From contig NZ_RBLC01000002.1 in the NCBI RefSeq assembly GCF_003634455.1, forward strand, positions 124,001 through 188,000: a DNA stretch of 64,000 bases, written 5' to 3'. This document shows positions 43,757 to 54,798 of the stretch, piece by piece. Origin of the DNA: Flavobacterium endophyticum. Its GTDB lineage: Bacteria > Bacteroidota > Bacteroidia > Flavobacteriales > Flavobacteriaceae. The notes below the pieces were generated by a model, which ran no database searches, was not told the origin of the DNA, and saw only the letters and a list, made by a program, of their open reading frames with translations. The stretch's first letter is position 1. Each line of letters starts with the position of its first letter. A program made the translations under genes and the position numbers.

Positions 43757-44131
43757 TTAGGTCGCTGCTGCGGCTGAAAATGCAGGGATCAGCACCGATG
43801 CAACAAAAATAAAATAGAAAATGATGAAAATAAAGAACAACGAGCCGATGCACAATCCGATAATGGCGCAAATTCTTCCAGCACTTAAGTTCTGATATCC
43901 GTCGTATTCCTGTGGATTTTCACGATACAGCTGCATGTCTTTTTTCGCAATCACTAAGGCAATGATGCCCAATATGATTCCGAAAATACCATAACAAAAC
44001 GAGGTAACTACCGAAGTAATTCCTAAAACAAGTACGGTCGTGGCATTCGGAAGTTGTTTTCTATAATTTTGCCTATACGGTTCCGCTCTATAGGATTCTT
44101 GCTTGTATGGTTCTTGAGATTGGTTTTCCAT
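43757..44131 (-). CDS. DUF4190-like small membrane protein (CCC-motif type)
   Basis: The 124-residue protein has a polar N terminus rich in Tyr, Gln and Glu. Two membrane segments follow, with TVLVLGITSVVTSFCYGIFG and GRICAIIGLCIGSLFFIFII, and the pattern LVIAKKDMQLYRENPQEYDG between them, as in CCC-motif/DUF4190 proteins of Flavobacteria. It lies 10 bp after glmM and 11 bp before the deformylase gene. Function is unknown. Confidence 0.8.
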   Translation of the reverse strand: MENQSQEPYKQESYRAEPYRQNYRKQLPNATTVLVLGITSVVTSFCYGIFGIILGIIALVIAKKDMQLYRENPQEYDGYQNLSAGRICAIIGLCIGSLFFIFIIFYFIFVASVLIPAFSAAAAT

Positions 44132-44141
44132 TTTTATCTAT

Positions 44142-45530
44142 TTAAATTCCGGCTACGGCTTTGATTTCTTCAATAATTCTTAGTGCTAATGCATCCGCTT
44201 CTGACTGGCTTTTGGCTTCAGTGTAAATTCGGATGATCGGTTCTGTGTTGGACTTTCTTAAATGTACCCAGTTTTCGGCAAAGTCAATTTTTACGCCGTC
44301 GATTGTCGAAATATTTTCTGACTTATATTTGTCTGTCATGGCGACTAAAATGGCATCAACATCAATCTGCGGTGTCAATTCGATCTTGTTCTTGCTCATG
44401 AAATATTCAGGATACGAAGCTCTCAATTCAGAAACCTTCATCTTTTTGTTTGCCAGATGCGTCAAGAACAAAGCTACTCCTACCAAGGAATCACGGCCGT
44501 AATGAAGTTCTGGATAAATGATGCCGCCGTTACCTTCGCCGCCAATAATCGCATTGTTGTTTTTCATCAATTCCACAACATTTACTTCACCCACGGCACT
44601 GGCTTCGTAAGTACCTTTGTGATTGTTTGTTACATCACGCAACGCACGTGAAGACGACATGTTAGAAACCGTATTTCCTGGTGTCTTGCTCAAGACATAA
44701 TCTGCCACGGCAACCAAAGTATATTCTTCACCAAACATTTCTCCGTCTTCAGAAATAAACGCCAGACGGTCTACATCAGGATCGACAACAATGCCCAAAT
44801 CTGCTTTTTCACTTACGACCAATTCTGAAATATCCGTCAAATGCTCTTTTAAAGGCTCTGGATTGTGTGGAAAATGTCCGTTTGGCTCGCAATATAATTT
44901 TACCACCTCAACACCCATCAATTCTAACAGCTTAGGAATGATAACACCTCCTGAAGAATTTACTCCGTCGACAACAACTTTAAATTTGGCTTGTTTTACA
45001 GCCTCGACATCAACTAAAGGAAGATTTAACACCTCATCAATGTGAATATCCATGTAAGCATCATTTGAAATAATTTCGCCCAAACTATCTACATCTGAAA
45101 AGTCAAAAGCTTCTCTTTCGGCAATGTCTAGAATTTTAGCGCCTTCAGCTCCGCTTAAGAATTCTCCTTTTTCATTTAGCAATTTCAATGCATTCCATTG
45201 TTTTGGATTGTGGCTTGCTGTCAGGATGATTCCACCATCGGCTTTTTCTAAAGGAACGGCAACTTCAACAGTAGGCGTCGTCGATAAGCCCAAATCAATA
45301 ACATCAATTCCTAATCCGATTAAGGTATTCACGACCAAATTATGAATCATCGGGCCCGAAATTCTGGCATCACGGCCAATCACGACCGTCAGTTTGTCTT
45401 TTTTCGAATAGTCTTTCAGCCAAGTTCCGTACGCAGAAGCAAATTTTACAGCATCAACCGGAGTCAGGTTATCTCCTACTTTTCCACCGATAGTGCCTCG
45501 GATTCCTGATATTGATTTTATTAAGGTCAT
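44142..45530 (-). CDS. glmM: Phosphoglucosamine mutase-type phosphohexomutase
   Basis: The 462-residue enzyme has the phosphoserine loop TASHNP (104-109, Ser106), the metal loop DPDVDRLAF, the sugar loop GEGNGGIIYP and the C-terminal phosphate loop RKSNTEPIIRIYTE. It converts glucosamine-6-P to glucosamine-1-P for peptidoglycan and LPS precursors. Phosphomannomutase activity cannot be excluded from motifs alone. It heads a leftward operon under TATATTTG. Confidence 0.9.
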   Translation of the reverse strand: MTLIKSISGIRGTIGGKVGDNLTPVDAVKFASAYGTWLKDYSKKDKLTVVIGRDARISGPMIHNLVVNTLIGLGIDVIDLGLSTTPTVEVAVPLEKADGGIILTASHNPKQWNALKLLNEKGEFLSGAEGAKILDIAEREAFDFSDVDSLGEIISNDAYMDIHIDEVLNLPLVDVEAVKQAKFKVVVDGVNSSGGVIIPKLLELMGVEVVKLYCEPNGHFPHNPEPLKEHLTDISELVVSEKADLGIVVDPDVDRLAFISEDGEMFGEEYTLVAVADYVLSKTPGNTVSNMSSSRALRDVTNNHKGTYEASAVGEVNVVELMKNNNAIIGGEGNGGIIYPELHYGRDSLVGVALFLTHLANKKMKVSELRASYPEYFMSKNKIELTPQIDVDAILVAMTDKYKSENISTIDGVKIDFAENWVHLRKSNTEPIIRIYTEAKSQSEADALALRIIEEIKAVAGI

Positions 45531-45572
45531 ATTTTATTTTGATTTTTTCGTTCCTAAAATTTAAATTGTTAG

Positions 45573-45580
45573 CAAATATA
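45573..45580 (-). promoter_or_regulatory. -7 box of the glmM operon
   Basis: The minus strand reads TATATTTG, a TAnnTTTG match, about 43 nt before the glmM ATG. Confidence 0.6.
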
Positions 45581-45622
45581 TGAATTGCGCCTCAAGTAAT
45601 ATAAAATTCCTAAATTAGACGA

Positions 45623-46207
45623 ATGAATTTTCTAGCCCATATTTATCTTTCCGGAAATAATGATTTCATGAAAATTGGCGGTTTTATGGCCGACGGTATT
45701 CGCGGGAAAGACTACGAACATTTTCCAGAAGACATTCAAAAAGGAATCATATTGCACCGTGCTATTGATACATTTACGGATGCTCATTCTGTTTTTCGAA
45801 TCAGCAAGCATAGATTGCACGAACGATACGGCCATTATTCTGGTGTCATCATAGATGTTTTCTACGACCATTTTTTGGCCAAGAACTGGAAGCACTATTC
45901 GGATGAAAAACTAGATGTATTTGTGAACAATTTCTACCAATCGTTAGAAGATAATTTCGACATTCTGACGCTAAAAACTCAAAACATGCTCCCTCACATG
46001 GAACGCGGCAACTGGCTGTGGAATTACCAGTTTATCGACGGCATCGGAAAAATTTTATCACAAATGGACTATCGTACCAAAAACACTTCAAAGATGGGCG
46101 AATCTGTAAAAGAATTACGAGAATTCTATACTGAATTTGAGCAAGAGTTTACTCTATTTTTTAAAGAGTTAAGGGATTTTGTCGCAGAAAAAATTAAAAC
46201 TTTATAA
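45623..46207 (+). CDS. Acyl carrier protein phosphodiesterase (AcpH-like)
   Basis: The 194-residue protein shows the AcpH pattern: MNFLAHIYLS, GGFMADGIRGKDY, then GIILHRAIDTFTDAHSVF and the metal-binding Asp/His set DVFYDHFLAKNW. AcpH removes the phosphopantetheine arm from acyl carrier protein. The size matches the family. It lies divergent from glmM and 74 bp before the ClC gene. Confidence 0.9.
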   Translation: MNFLAHIYLSGNNDFMKIGGFMADGIRGKDYEHFPEDIQKGIILHRAIDTFTDAHSVFRISKHRLHERYGHYSGVIIDVFYDHFLAKNWKHYSDEKLDVFVNNFYQSLEDNFDILTLKTQNMLPHMERGNWLWNYQFIDGIGKILSQMDYRTKNTSKMGESVKELREFYTEFEQEFTLFFKELRDFVAEKIKTL

Positions 46208-46281
46208 TAGTTTTATCTTTAAAAATTTAACAAAAGGCGTATTTTAGCATTTTAATCCTAATCGTTTTTCTCAGATATAAA

Positions 46282-48102
46282 ATGCCAGGCAAAAAAGCGT
46301 CTCCCATAAAAATATTCTTCAGGAACATTTTCCGACAAATAGAAACGCTGTTCTTTTTGTTTAAAAATTTCCTTTCCGAAAGACATTTTATTTACCTGTC
46401 CTGCGTAGTCGTTGGAATTTCCTGCGCCTTTGCCGTAATCGTGTTGAAAGGCTTTGCCCACTCCGTTTTCGTATTTGCTACGTATGTCAATGGTTACCTG
46501 AAACTCCCTTACATCAATAGTATATTGCCAATAATAGGAATCCTTCTGACGGTTTTTGTCATTAAAAATATTTTAGACGGAAAGCTCGAAAAAGGGAGTT
46601 CCCGAATTTTGTATGCCGTTGCAAAAAGAGGCGGTATTCTACCAAAAAAGCAAATGTATGCTCAAATCATAACTAGCTCCTTAACGGTTGGACTTGGAGG
46701 TTCAGCGGGATTAGAGTCGCCGATTACGATTACAGGCGCTGCCTTTGGTTCCAATTTTGCCCAAAAATACAGGCTTTCTCAAAAAGATAGAATCTTACTT
46801 TTGGCTTGTGGCGTCGCCGCAGGTATTGCGGCCGCATTTAACGCGCCCATTGCCGGCGTATTATTTGCGATTGAAGTGGTTCTCACCGACGTTGCCATTA
46901 CAGCTTTTATTCCGATCATGATTTCTGCAGCGACTGGAGCCTTGATTTCAACAATTGTTTTAAACGAAGACGTGCTTCTGTCCTTCAAGCAACAACAAAC
47001 GTTTGACTTCCATAACATTCCATTTTATATCCTTTTGGGAGTTTTGGCTGGTCTTGTCTCCATCTATCATGCCCGAAATTTCCAAAAAATAGAAGGTTTT
47101 TTCAAAAAATTTAAAAACAGTACTTATAAAAAAGCGCTCTTTGGAGCATCAATCTTAGCCGTACTGATTTTCTTTTTCCCGACGCTTTTCGGAGAAGGTT
47201 ATGAAAGCATCAAGACCTTATCTAACGCGAATCCACAAGTCCTTCTAGAAAACACATTGCTTGACGAATATAAAAGTAACGAATGGGTACTGTTGTTATT
47301 CGTAGGGATCACCATGCTTCTGAAAGTATATGCTACAGGATTGACACTCGGCAGCGGCGGAAACGGAGGTAACTTTGCTCCTTCCCTTTTCGTAGGTTCT
47401 TATTTGGGTTTTTTCGTAGCTAAATTTTTTAATCTTTTAGGAATCGGAAAAGAACTTCCTGTCGGAAATTTTACGATTGTAGGAATGGCCGGAATCTTGA
47501 GCGGCCTCTTCCACGCTCCATTGACAGCTATCTTCCTTATCGGTGAAATTACCGGAGGCTACAACCTTATGGTGCCGTTGATGATTGTTTCTTCCATCAG
47601 TTTTGCGGTTTCCAAGCAGTTTGAGACGCATTCAATGGACGTCAAGCATTTGGCAGACAAAGGCGATGTTTTTACGAGCGACAAGGACAAAAACATCCTT
47701 TCCAACATCGACATCTTAGACCACATCAATTCCGAATACAAAACTGTCAAGCTGGAAGACAAAATCGAGAGTCTAGTAGAATATCTTTCTAATTCTAAGC
47801 AAGAAGTTTTTCCGGTCGTAAATGCTAAAAATGAGCTGATCGGGATTATTGATTTTGAAGACCTGAAACCTATCGTATTCAATTCTTTCAGGGTAAAATA
47901 TACAACCATTCCAGAAGTCATGAAAGCTCCTATTGATGTGATTTCTTATGAAGACGGAATGGAACTTGTAATGGAAAAATTCGAAAACTCCCATTTGGAG
48001 CAGCTTCCAGTCACAAAAAACGGCAAGTATTTTGGGTTCATCTCTAAGGTAAGCGTATTAGAATCCTATAGAAAAAAATTAAAAGAAATGGTCATTGAAT
48101 AA
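46282..48102 (+). CDS. ClC-family chloride channel/antiporter with CBS domains
   Basis: A 606-residue membrane protein. ClC motifs are GLGGSAGLESP (gating Glu145), CGVAAGIAAAFNAPIAGVLFA and GSGGNGGNFAPSLFVG. Two CBS domains fill about residues 450-600 (VFPVVNAKNELIGII, then LPVTKNGKYFGFISK) and may bind nucleotides. It should move chloride or another anion across the inner membrane, in exchange for H+ if antiporter. Confidence 0.93.
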   Translation: MPGKKASPIKIFFRNIFRQIETLFFLFKNFLSERHFIYLSCVVVGISCAFAVIVLKGFAHSVFVFATYVNGYLKLPYINSILPIIGILLTVFVIKNILDGKLEKGSSRILYAVAKRGGILPKKQMYAQIITSSLTVGLGGSAGLESPITITGAAFGSNFAQKYRLSQKDRILLLACGVAAGIAAAFNAPIAGVLFAIEVVLTDVAITAFIPIMISAATGALISTIVLNEDVLLSFKQQQTFDFHNIPFYILLGVLAGLVSIYHARNFQKIEGFFKKFKNSTYKKALFGASILAVLIFFFPTLFGEGYESIKTLSNANPQVLLENTLLDEYKSNEWVLLLFVGITMLLKVYATGLTLGSGGNGGNFAPSLFVGSYLGFFVAKFFNLLGIGKELPVGNFTIVGMAGILSGLFHAPLTAIFLIGEITGGYNLMVPLMIVSSISFAVSKQFETHSMDVKHLADKGDVFTSDKDKNILSNIDILDHINSEYKTVKLEDKIESLVEYLSNSKQEVFPVVNAKNELIGIIDFEDLKPIVFNSFRVKYTTIPEVMKAPIDVISYEDGMELVMEKFENSHLEQLPVTKNGKYFGFISKVSVLESYRKKLKEMVIE

Positions 48103-48216
48103 GGAACTTTTCTTTTCATAAACTACTGACAAAGAGCAAAACTAAGCCCTTACTTCTTTTTACATAAATTTAAGTTTTGGACATTCGTCTTTAACTAAAA
48201 ATAAATTACAAAAACG

Positions 48217-48224
48217 TACCTTTG
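48217..48224 (+). promoter_or_regulatory. -7 box of uvrA
   Basis: TACCTTTG fits TAnnTTTG, 18 bp before the ATG at 48243. It overlaps the earlier TTG codon at 48222, which supports the downstream ATG as the start. Confidence 0.6.
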
Positions 48225-48242
48225 CATTTTGCAAAAAATTCT

Positions 48243-51074
48243 ATGCTAGATACTGAAAATACGATTGAAGTTTTAGGCGCCCGCGTCCACAATCTAAAAA
48301 ATATTGATGTTACAATTCCCCGTGAAAAACTCGTAGTCATTACGGGTCTTTCGGGATCTGGAAAATCTTCTTTGGCCTTCGACACGATTTATGCCGAAGG
48401 ACAGCGCCGTTATATTGAGACTTTTTCGGCCTATGCCCGACAGTTTCTTGGCGGTCTAGAACGTCCTGATGTTGATAAAATTGACGGCCTTTCTCCGGTA
48501 ATTGCCATTGAGCAAAAGACGACAAGCAAAAGTCCGCGTTCGACCGTTGGAACTATTACCGAAATTTACGATTTCCTACGTCTGTTATATGCCAGAGCTG
48601 GTGATGCTTACAGTTATGTGACTGGCGAAAAAATGGTCAGCTACAGCGATGAGCAAATCAAACAACTTATTTTTGAGCAGTTCGAAGGAAAAAGAATTAA
48701 TATCTTAGCGCCTATAATCCGTTCTCGTAAAGGACATTACCGCGAGTTATTTGAACAAATTTCAAAACAAGGATTTCTAAAAGTCCGAATCAATGGCGAG
48801 ATCAAGGACATTACGGCCGGAATGAAATTAGACCGTTATAAGACACACGATATCGAGACGGTTATCGACAGAATGCTGATTGAAAATACGCCCGAAAATG
48901 ATAAACGTCTGACGGAAAGTATCAAGACAGCCATGTATCACGGCGATGACATCTTGATGATTATTGACCAAGACAGCCAAGAAGCACGCTATTTTAGCCG
49001 AAACCTAATGTGTCCTACTTCTGGGATTTCCTATCCGAATCCAGAGCCGAATAATTTTTCATTCAACTCCCCAAAAGGAGCCTGTGACCATTGCAACGGC
49101 TTGGGAACCGTGAATGAAATCAATATGAAAAAGATCATTCCGAATCCGAAACTTTCCATCAAGCAAGGTGGTTTCGCGCCTTTGGGAGAATATAAAAGCT
49201 CTTGGATTTTCAAACAGTTGGAAATTATCGGAGAGAAATTCGGATTTAAATTAACGGATCCGATTGAAAAGATTTCCGAAGAAGCCATGGAAGTCATCAT
49301 GTACGGCGGAAAAGAAAAATTTGAAGTTTCGTCCAAGACATTAGGCGTGACAAAAGATTATAAAATTGACTTTGAAGGAATTTCAAGCTTTATTAAAAAC
49401 CAATTCGACGAAAGCGGCTCCACTTCCATCAGACGTTGGGCAAAAGAATTCATGGACGAAGTAAAATGTCCGGTTTGTGAAGGCTCTCGTTTGAAAAAAG
49501 AATCACTATATTTCAAAGTAAACGGAAAAAACATAGCAGAATTAACCGATATGGATATTTCTGACCTAGCCGTTTGGTTTGACCAATTGGATAACGATTT
49601 AACCGAAAAGCAACGAAAAATTGCTTCCGAAGTTGTCAAAGAAATCAAATCCAGATTGAGCTTTTTGGTCAACGTAGGATTGAATTACCTCGCATTGAGC
49701 CGAAGCTCGAAATCACTTTCTGGCGGAGAAGCACAGCGAATCCGTTTGGCGACACAAATCGGATCGCAATTGGTTGGAGTCCTTTATATTCTAGACGAAC
49801 CGAGTATCGGATTACACCAAAGAGACAACGAAAAACTGATTCATTCTTTAGAACAGTTGCGCGACATCGGAAATTCTGTAATTGTGGTAGAACACGATAA
49901 AGACATGATCGAAAGAGCCGATTACGTTATCGATATTGGACCAAAAGCGGGACGATTTGGCGGGCAAATCATCAGCAAAGGAACTCCAAAAGAGCTTTTG
50001 AAAGAACATACTTTGACCGCTTCGTATTTAAATGGCGAAATGGAAATCGCTGTCCCGAAAAAACGACGCGAAGGCAACGGAAAATCTCTAAAACTAACGG
50101 GAGCAACAGGAAATAACTTGAAAAATGTTTCTATAGAATTGCCTTTGGGCAAATTAATCTGTGTGACAGGAGTTTCCGGAAGCGGCAAATCGACGTTAAT
50201 TAACGAAACACTCTATCCTATCCTAAACGCTCACTTTTTCAACGGCGTGAAAAAACCACAGCCTTATAAAAAGATTGAAGGATTAGAGAATATCGACAAG
50301 ATTATCGACATCGACCAATCACCAATTGGAAGGACGCCACGTTCGAATCCAGCTACTTATACAGAGGTTTTTTCAGAAATCAGAAGTTTGTTCACGCAAA
50401 CGCCGGAAGCCATGATTAGAGGCTATAAACCGGGCCGTTTCAGCTTTAACGTTTCTGGAGGAAGATGCGAAACCTGCGAGGGTTCTGGCGTACGTACGAT
50501 AGAAATGAGCTTCTTGCCCGACGTGTATGTAGAATGCGAAACCTGCCAAGGAAAGCGTTTCAACAGAGAAACTCTAGAAATACGATACAAAGGAAAATCA
50601 ATTTCTGATGTGCTAAATATGACTGTTGACGAAGGAGTTGAATTCTTCGAAAACATACCAAAAATATACCGAAAGGTAAAGGCTCTACAAGATGTTGGCT
50701 TAGGTTATATCACTTTAGGACAGCAAAGCACCACGCTTTCCGGTGGTGAAGCGCAGCGAATCAAGCTCGCAGGCGAATTGTCTAAAAAAGATACCGGAAA
50801 TACGTTTTATATCCTCGATGAACCAACAACGGGATTGCATTTTGAAGACATTCGTGTCTTGATGGAAGTAATCGACAAGTTAGTCAACAAAGGAAATACG
50901 GTGCTGATAATCGAACACAACATGGACGTTATCAAGCTCGCCGATTATATTATCGACATTGGCCCTGAAGGAGGAAAAGGCGGCGGACAGTTGATTGCCA
51001 AAGGAACGCCGGAAGAAGTTGCCAAAAATAAAAACAGCTACACGGCGCAATTCTTGAAAAAAGAGTTACTTTAG
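48243..51074 (+). CDS. uvrA: Excinuclease ABC subunit A
   Basis: The ATG giving [10 protein letters not shown] was chosen over a TTG that lies in the promoter; product 943 residues. It has two ABC modules: Walker A GLSGSGKS (35-42) and GVSGSGKST in the second half, signatures [13 protein letters not shown] and [13 protein letters not shown], and the UvrA zinc-finger CxxC pairs ([25 protein letters not shown]). It recognises damaged DNA in nucleotide excision repair. UvrB and UvrC are not in the window. Confidence 0.98.
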   Translation: MLDTENTIEVLGARVHNLKNIDVTIPREKLVVITGLSGSGKSSLAFDTIYAEGQRRYIETFSAYARQFLGGLERPDVDKIDGLSPVIAIEQKTTSKSPRSTVGTITEIYDFLRLLYARAGDAYSYVTGEKMVSYSDEQIKQLIFEQFEGKRINILAPIIRSRKGHYRELFEQISKQGFLKVRINGEIKDITAGMKLDRYKTHDIETVIDRMLIENTPENDKRLTESIKTAMYHGDDILMIIDQDSQEARYFSRNLMCPTSGISYPNPEPNNFSFNSPKGACDHCNGLGTVNEINMKKIIPNPKLSIKQGGFAPLGEYKSSWIFKQLEIIGEKFGFKLTDPIEKISEEAMEVIMYGGKEKFEVSSKTLGVTKDYKIDFEGISSFIKNQFDESGSTSIRRWAKEFMDEVKCPVCEGSRLKKESLYFKVNGKNIAELTDMDISDLAVWFDQLDNDLTEKQRKIASEVVKEIKSRLSFLVNVGLNYLALSRSSKSLSGGEAQRIRLATQIGSQLVGVLYILDEPSIGLHQRDNEKLIHSLEQLRDIGNSVIVVEHDKDMIERADYVIDIGPKAGRFGGQIISKGTPKELLKEHTLTASYLNGEMEIAVPKKRREGNGKSLKLTGATGNNLKNVSIELPLGKLICVTGVSGSGKSTLINETLYPILNAHFFNGVKKPQPYKKIEGLENIDKIIDIDQSPIGRTPRSNPATYTEVFSEIRSLFTQTPEAMIRGYKPGRFSFNVSGGRCETCEGSGVRTIEMSFLPDVYVECETCQGKRFNRETLEIRYKGKSISDVLNMTVDEGVEFFENIPKIYRKVKALQDVGLGYITLGQQSTTLSGGEAQRIKLAGELSKKDTGNTFYILDEPTTGLHFEDIRVLMEVIDKLVNKGNTVLIIEHNMDVIKLADYIIDIGPEGGKGGGQLIAKGTPEEVAKNKNSYTAQFLKKELL

Positions 51075-51098
51075 CAGGCTGATTAATTTTTAAGAAAG

Positions 51099-51824
51099 AT
51101 GAAAAAAGAAACATTCGAAAACGAAGACGACAGAATACAAGAAGTATTTAAACAAAAGACGTGGAACGAGATACGAAGCAATGATTCTTGGGCAATTTTT
51201 AAAATCATGTCCGAGTTTGTAAACGGCTATGAAAACATGGGAAGAATTGGTCCTTGTGTTTCTATTTTTGGATCTGCAAGAACAAAACCAGACGATAAAT
51301 ATTACCTGCTTGCTGAAAAAATCGCCTATAAAATAAGTAAAGCCGGCTATGGCGTTATCACTGGCGGCGGACCTGGTATCATGGAAGCCGGAAATAAAGG
51401 AGCACATTTGGGCGGCGGGACTTCGGTTGGACTCAACATCGACCTGCCTTTTGAGCAACATTTCAATCCGTATATCGATAAAGACAAAAATCTAAATTTC
51501 GACTATTTCTTTGTACGCAAGGTAATGTTCGTGAAATATTCCCAAGGATTTGTAGTAATGCCGGGAGGTTTCGGAACTTTGGATGAACTATTCGAAGCGA
51601 TAACTTTAATCCAGACAAAAAAAATAGGCAAATTCCCAATCATCTTGGTCGGAAGAGATTTCTGGGCCGGACTAATCGAATGGGTAAAAACGGTACTGAT
51701 TGAAAAATACAGCAACGTAAGCCCTGGCGACATGGACCTCATCAAGATTGTTGACAATGAAGATGAAGTCTTAGATGTCTTGGATAATTTCTACAAAAAA
51801 TACAATTTGAGTCCTAATTTTTAA
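51099..51824 (+). CDS. LOG-family nucleotide 5'-monophosphate phosphoribohydrolase
   Basis: The 241-residue Rossmann protein has GYGVITGGGPGIMEAGNKGA and the LOG signature PGGFGTLDELFEA. LOG (TIGR00730) enzymes release bases from nucleoside monophosphates, cytokinin activation in plants and nucleotide salvage in bacteria. It starts 24 bp after uvrA and may share its transcript. Confidence 0.92.
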   Translation: MKKETFENEDDRIQEVFKQKTWNEIRSNDSWAIFKIMSEFVNGYENMGRIGPCVSIFGSARTKPDDKYYLLAEKIAYKISKAGYGVITGGGPGIMEAGNKGAHLGGGTSVGLNIDLPFEQHFNPYIDKDKNLNFDYFFVRKVMFVKYSQGFVVMPGGFGTLDELFEAITLIQTKKIGKFPIILVGRDFWAGLIEWVKTVLIEKYSNVSPGDMDLIKIVDNEDEVLDVLDNFYKKYNLSPNF

Positions 51825-51849
51825 AAAGCTCATCACAATAAACAAATCG

Positions 51850-51880
51850 AAAGCTGTCTTTTTAGGCAGCTTTTCTTTTT
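51850..51880 (+). terminator. Intrinsic terminator
   Basis: AAAGCTG (51850-51856) pairs with CAGCTTT (51867-51873), extended inward by three pairs, followed by T-rich sequence. Confidence 0.8.
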
Positions 51881-51972
51881 AAGCCAATCTTAAGCAACCT
51901 TTATTAGGAAATGTATCTAATAATAACTAAACTTGCTTTAACGTTTTACCGTACATTATATAAAATTGCTGC

Positions 51973-54798
51973 TTGAATACTTTCTTTAAAATCTTTTTCT
52001 GTTTTTCTTTTATGTTTCTTTCAATAAAAGGAAACGCGCAACATCATTCCAGAATGATTGTTGAGATTAATAGCGAAGAAAAGTCAGCCTACGTACAGCA
52101 GGAAATTACCTTTAATAACCAAACGGGAGACACACTGACTTCTATCATCCTTAACGATTGGAACCACGCTTATTCGGATAAAAATACGCCTTTGGCAAAA
52201 CGATTCTCTGATGAATTTGTCAGAAGCTTTCACTTGGCAAAAGATGAAGAAAGAGGAAAGACAGACAACATAACCATTATTGGACAAGATAATTTGTTTT
52301 TGAAATGGCACCGGTTTGAAAAACATCCCGATGTAATAGAAGTCAATCTTCGTGAAAAATTGGCTCCCAATGAAAAAACAGTACTAAAACTGACGTATCT
52401 GGTAAAACTTCCAAATGACCGTTTTACCAAATACGGCTGGAACCAGAACGGCGAAATGAATCTGAAAAACTGGTTCCTCACTCCTGCCCGATATGAAAAC
52501 CATCAATTTATAAAATACAGCAACAATAATCTAGACGATATCACCAATAGTCTCACAGATTTTGACGTAAACTTGAAACTTCCATTAGGACTTGAAGCTA
52601 CTTCAGACCTAAACGAAATCAGCCGTACCAAAGACGCAACGTTTTCTACTTATGAGCTGTCTGGAAAAAACCGCCAAGATTTCAACCTGTTCTTAGAACC
52701 CAAAACAACCTTCTACAGTTATAAAAACAATGTCGTTACTGTAGAAACCAACCTCAAGGAAAACAGGCTGAACGAAATCCAGAAAGCGATTGTCATTGAC
52801 AAAGTCGTAAATTTTGTCAATGAAAATATAGGCAGCTATCCTTTTGAAAAAATTACGGTGTCGCAAGCAGATTATGAAAAAAATCCCTTTTACGGATTGA
52901 ATCAGCTTCCGTCATTTATAAGTCCGTTTCCCGATGAGTTTTTATTTGAGATAAAATTCCTCAAGACCTATCTGAATAATTTCCTCAAGACCAGCCTTCA
53001 CCTAAATGCAAGAGACGATAACTGGATTTATGACGGCATTCAGATTTATACCATGATGAAATATATAGAAGATCATCATCCGGACAGTAAAATGATGGGC
53101 AATCTTTCGCAATGGTGGCTGCTCAGAGGTTATAACCTTACAACGATTAGTTTTAACGAGCAGTACAGCTATTTCTATATGCTGATGGCCCGAAAAAACC
53201 TAGACCAGCCGATAGGCGATCCTAAAAATACATTCATTAAATTCAACGAGCAGATTGCCAGCAAATACAGAGCGGGACTAAGCCTTAAATATTTGGATAA
53301 TTATTTAGAAAATGACATCGTAGAAAACAGCATCCGTGAATTTTATGCCTTGGACAAAGAACACACTGCTTCAAGGACAGATTTTGAGAAGATCCTTAAA
53401 GCAAATGCAAAAAAAGACATCAGCTGGTTCTTCAAGACGATAATCGATTCTAGAGATATCGTGGATTATAAATTTACCAATGTTTCAAAAACCAAAGACA
53501 GCGTAACTTTTACGGTTCGTAATAAGACAAAAACAGTTGTTCCTATTCCAGTTTATGGTACGAAGAAAAACGAAGTTGTTTTTAAAAAATGGCTCGACAA
53601 CATCAAAACCGACAGCACTTTTACCCTGCCGCGCAACGAGGCAGACAAAATCGTCCTGAATTATCATAATGAAGTTCCAGAATACAATCTTCGCAACAAC
53701 TGGAAATCCTTAAAAGGCTTTCTACATCAAAACCGACCGATCAAGTTCAATTTCATGAAGGACCTGGAAGATCCCTATTATAACCAAGTTCTTTATGTCC
53801 CGACATTAACGTATAACTTATACGACGGGCTGTCGCCAGGAATCCGTTTCCATAACAAGACCATCTTAGACAAGCCGTTTGTTTATGAAATAAACCCAAT
53901 CTATTCGCCGAATACGCAGACGCTAACAGGGTCGTTTTCTTTTGCCGTAAACCAATACAACCGCAACAACAATCCTTTCAACATCCGCTATCAGATGAAC
54001 GGGTCTTATTTTCATTATGCTCCAGATGCGGCCTATCTGAAACTAACTCCTACGGTGACGATGCTTTTCAGGGAAAATAATTTCCGCGATAACAGAAAGC
54101 AAGGCATACAGTTTCGAGAAGTCTTGGTAAACCGTGACAAGTCTATCTATAATGTGGAAGAAACTGAAAATTATTCTGTTTTTAATGCTAAATATTACAA
54201 TGTCAAGACAGAAGTGACCAACCACTTTAACTTTGTAACCGATCTGCAGATTTCTGGAAAATTTGGAAAAACGGCAGCAGAAATCGAATACCGAAAATTG
54301 TTTGAAGACAACCGCCAGCTCAACCTGAGATTGTACGCCGGAACTTTTCTATACAACAAAACCGACACCGATTATTTCAGTTTTGCGCTTGACCGTCCGA
54401 CAGATTATTTGTTTGATTATAACTATTACGGACGTTCAGAAAGCACTGGTTTTTTCAGCCAACAGCTGATTCTTGCTGAAGGTGGGTTCAAGTCCAAGCT
54501 TGATACTCCGTTTGCCAACCAATGGATGACGACCCTGAACGGAAGTTTTAGTATCTGGCATTGGATTGAAGTCTACGGCGATGCCGGATTGGTAAAAAAC
54601 AAGCATGCTGACCCGAATTTTGTTTACGACAGCGGCATCCGATTAAATCTTGTGACTGATTATTTTGAATTATATTTCCCTGTATATTCCAGCAATGGCT
54701 GGGAAGTCGGACAACCTCATTATAACGAAAAGGTCCGCTTTATCATAACATTCAGTCCAAAAACATTGGTCAATCTTTTTACTCGTAAATGGTTTTAG
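51973..54798 (+). CDS. M1-like pseudopeptidase with a barrel-like C-terminal region
   Basis: The 941-residue exported protein has a TTG start; no in-frame ATG precedes the signal peptide (cleavage near GNAQH, residues 20-24). The N-terminal half is built like an M1 aminopeptidase, but the zinc helix is degenerate: around Glu326 it reads EFLFEIKFLKTYL in place of HExxH, and WIYDGIQIYTMMKY replaces the WLNEG helix. The C-terminal part is beta-rich, with outer-membrane-barrel-like repeats, and ends FTRKWF. It is probably a non-catalytic outer-membrane protein. Similar degenerate proteins are, from memory, common in Flavobacteria. Confidence 0.75.
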   Translation: MNTFFKIFFCFSFMFLSIKGNAQHHSRMIVEINSEEKSAYVQQEITFNNQTGDTLTSIILNDWNHAYSDKNTPLAKRFSDEFVRSFHLAKDEERGKTDNITIIGQDNLFLKWHRFEKHPDVIEVNLREKLAPNEKTVLKLTYLVKLPNDRFTKYGWNQNGEMNLKNWFLTPARYENHQFIKYSNNNLDDITNSLTDFDVNLKLPLGLEATSDLNEISRTKDATFSTYELSGKNRQDFNLFLEPKTTFYSYKNNVVTVETNLKENRLNEIQKAIVIDKVVNFVNENIGSYPFEKITVSQADYEKNPFYGLNQLPSFISPFPDEFLFEIKFLKTYLNNFLKTSLHLNARDDNWIYDGIQIYTMMKYIEDHHPDSKMMGNLSQWWLLRGYNLTTISFNEQYSYFYMLMARKNLDQPIGDPKNTFIKFNEQIASKYRAGLSLKYLDNYLENDIVENSIREFYALDKEHTASRTDFEKILKANAKKDISWFFKTIIDSRDIVDYKFTNVSKTKDSVTFTVRNKTKTVVPIPVYGTKKNEVVFKKWLDNIKTDSTFTLPRNEADKIVLNYHNEVPEYNLRNNWKSLKGFLHQNRPIKFNFMKDLEDPYYNQVLYVPTLTYNLYDGLSPGIRFHNKTILDKPFVYEINPIYSPNTQTLTGSFSFAVNQYNRNNNPFNIRYQMNGSYFHYAPDAAYLKLTPTVTMLFRENNFRDNRKQGIQFREVLVNRDKSIYNVEETENYSVFNAKYYNVKTEVTNHFNFVTDLQISGKFGKTAAEIEYRKLFEDNRQLNLRLYAGTFLYNKTDTDYFSFALDRPTDYLFDYNYYGRSESTGFFSQQLILAEGGFKSKLDTPFANQWMTTLNGSFSIWHWIEVYGDAGLVKNKHADPNFVYDSGIRLNLVTDYFELYFPVYSSNGWEVGQPHYNEKVRFIITFSPKTLVNLFTRKWF

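Noticed and set aside
43746..43871. N-terminal extension of the peptide deformylase
   Set aside because: It overlaps the neighbouring membrane-protein gene and would hide a clean signal peptide; the ATG at 43745 is better.
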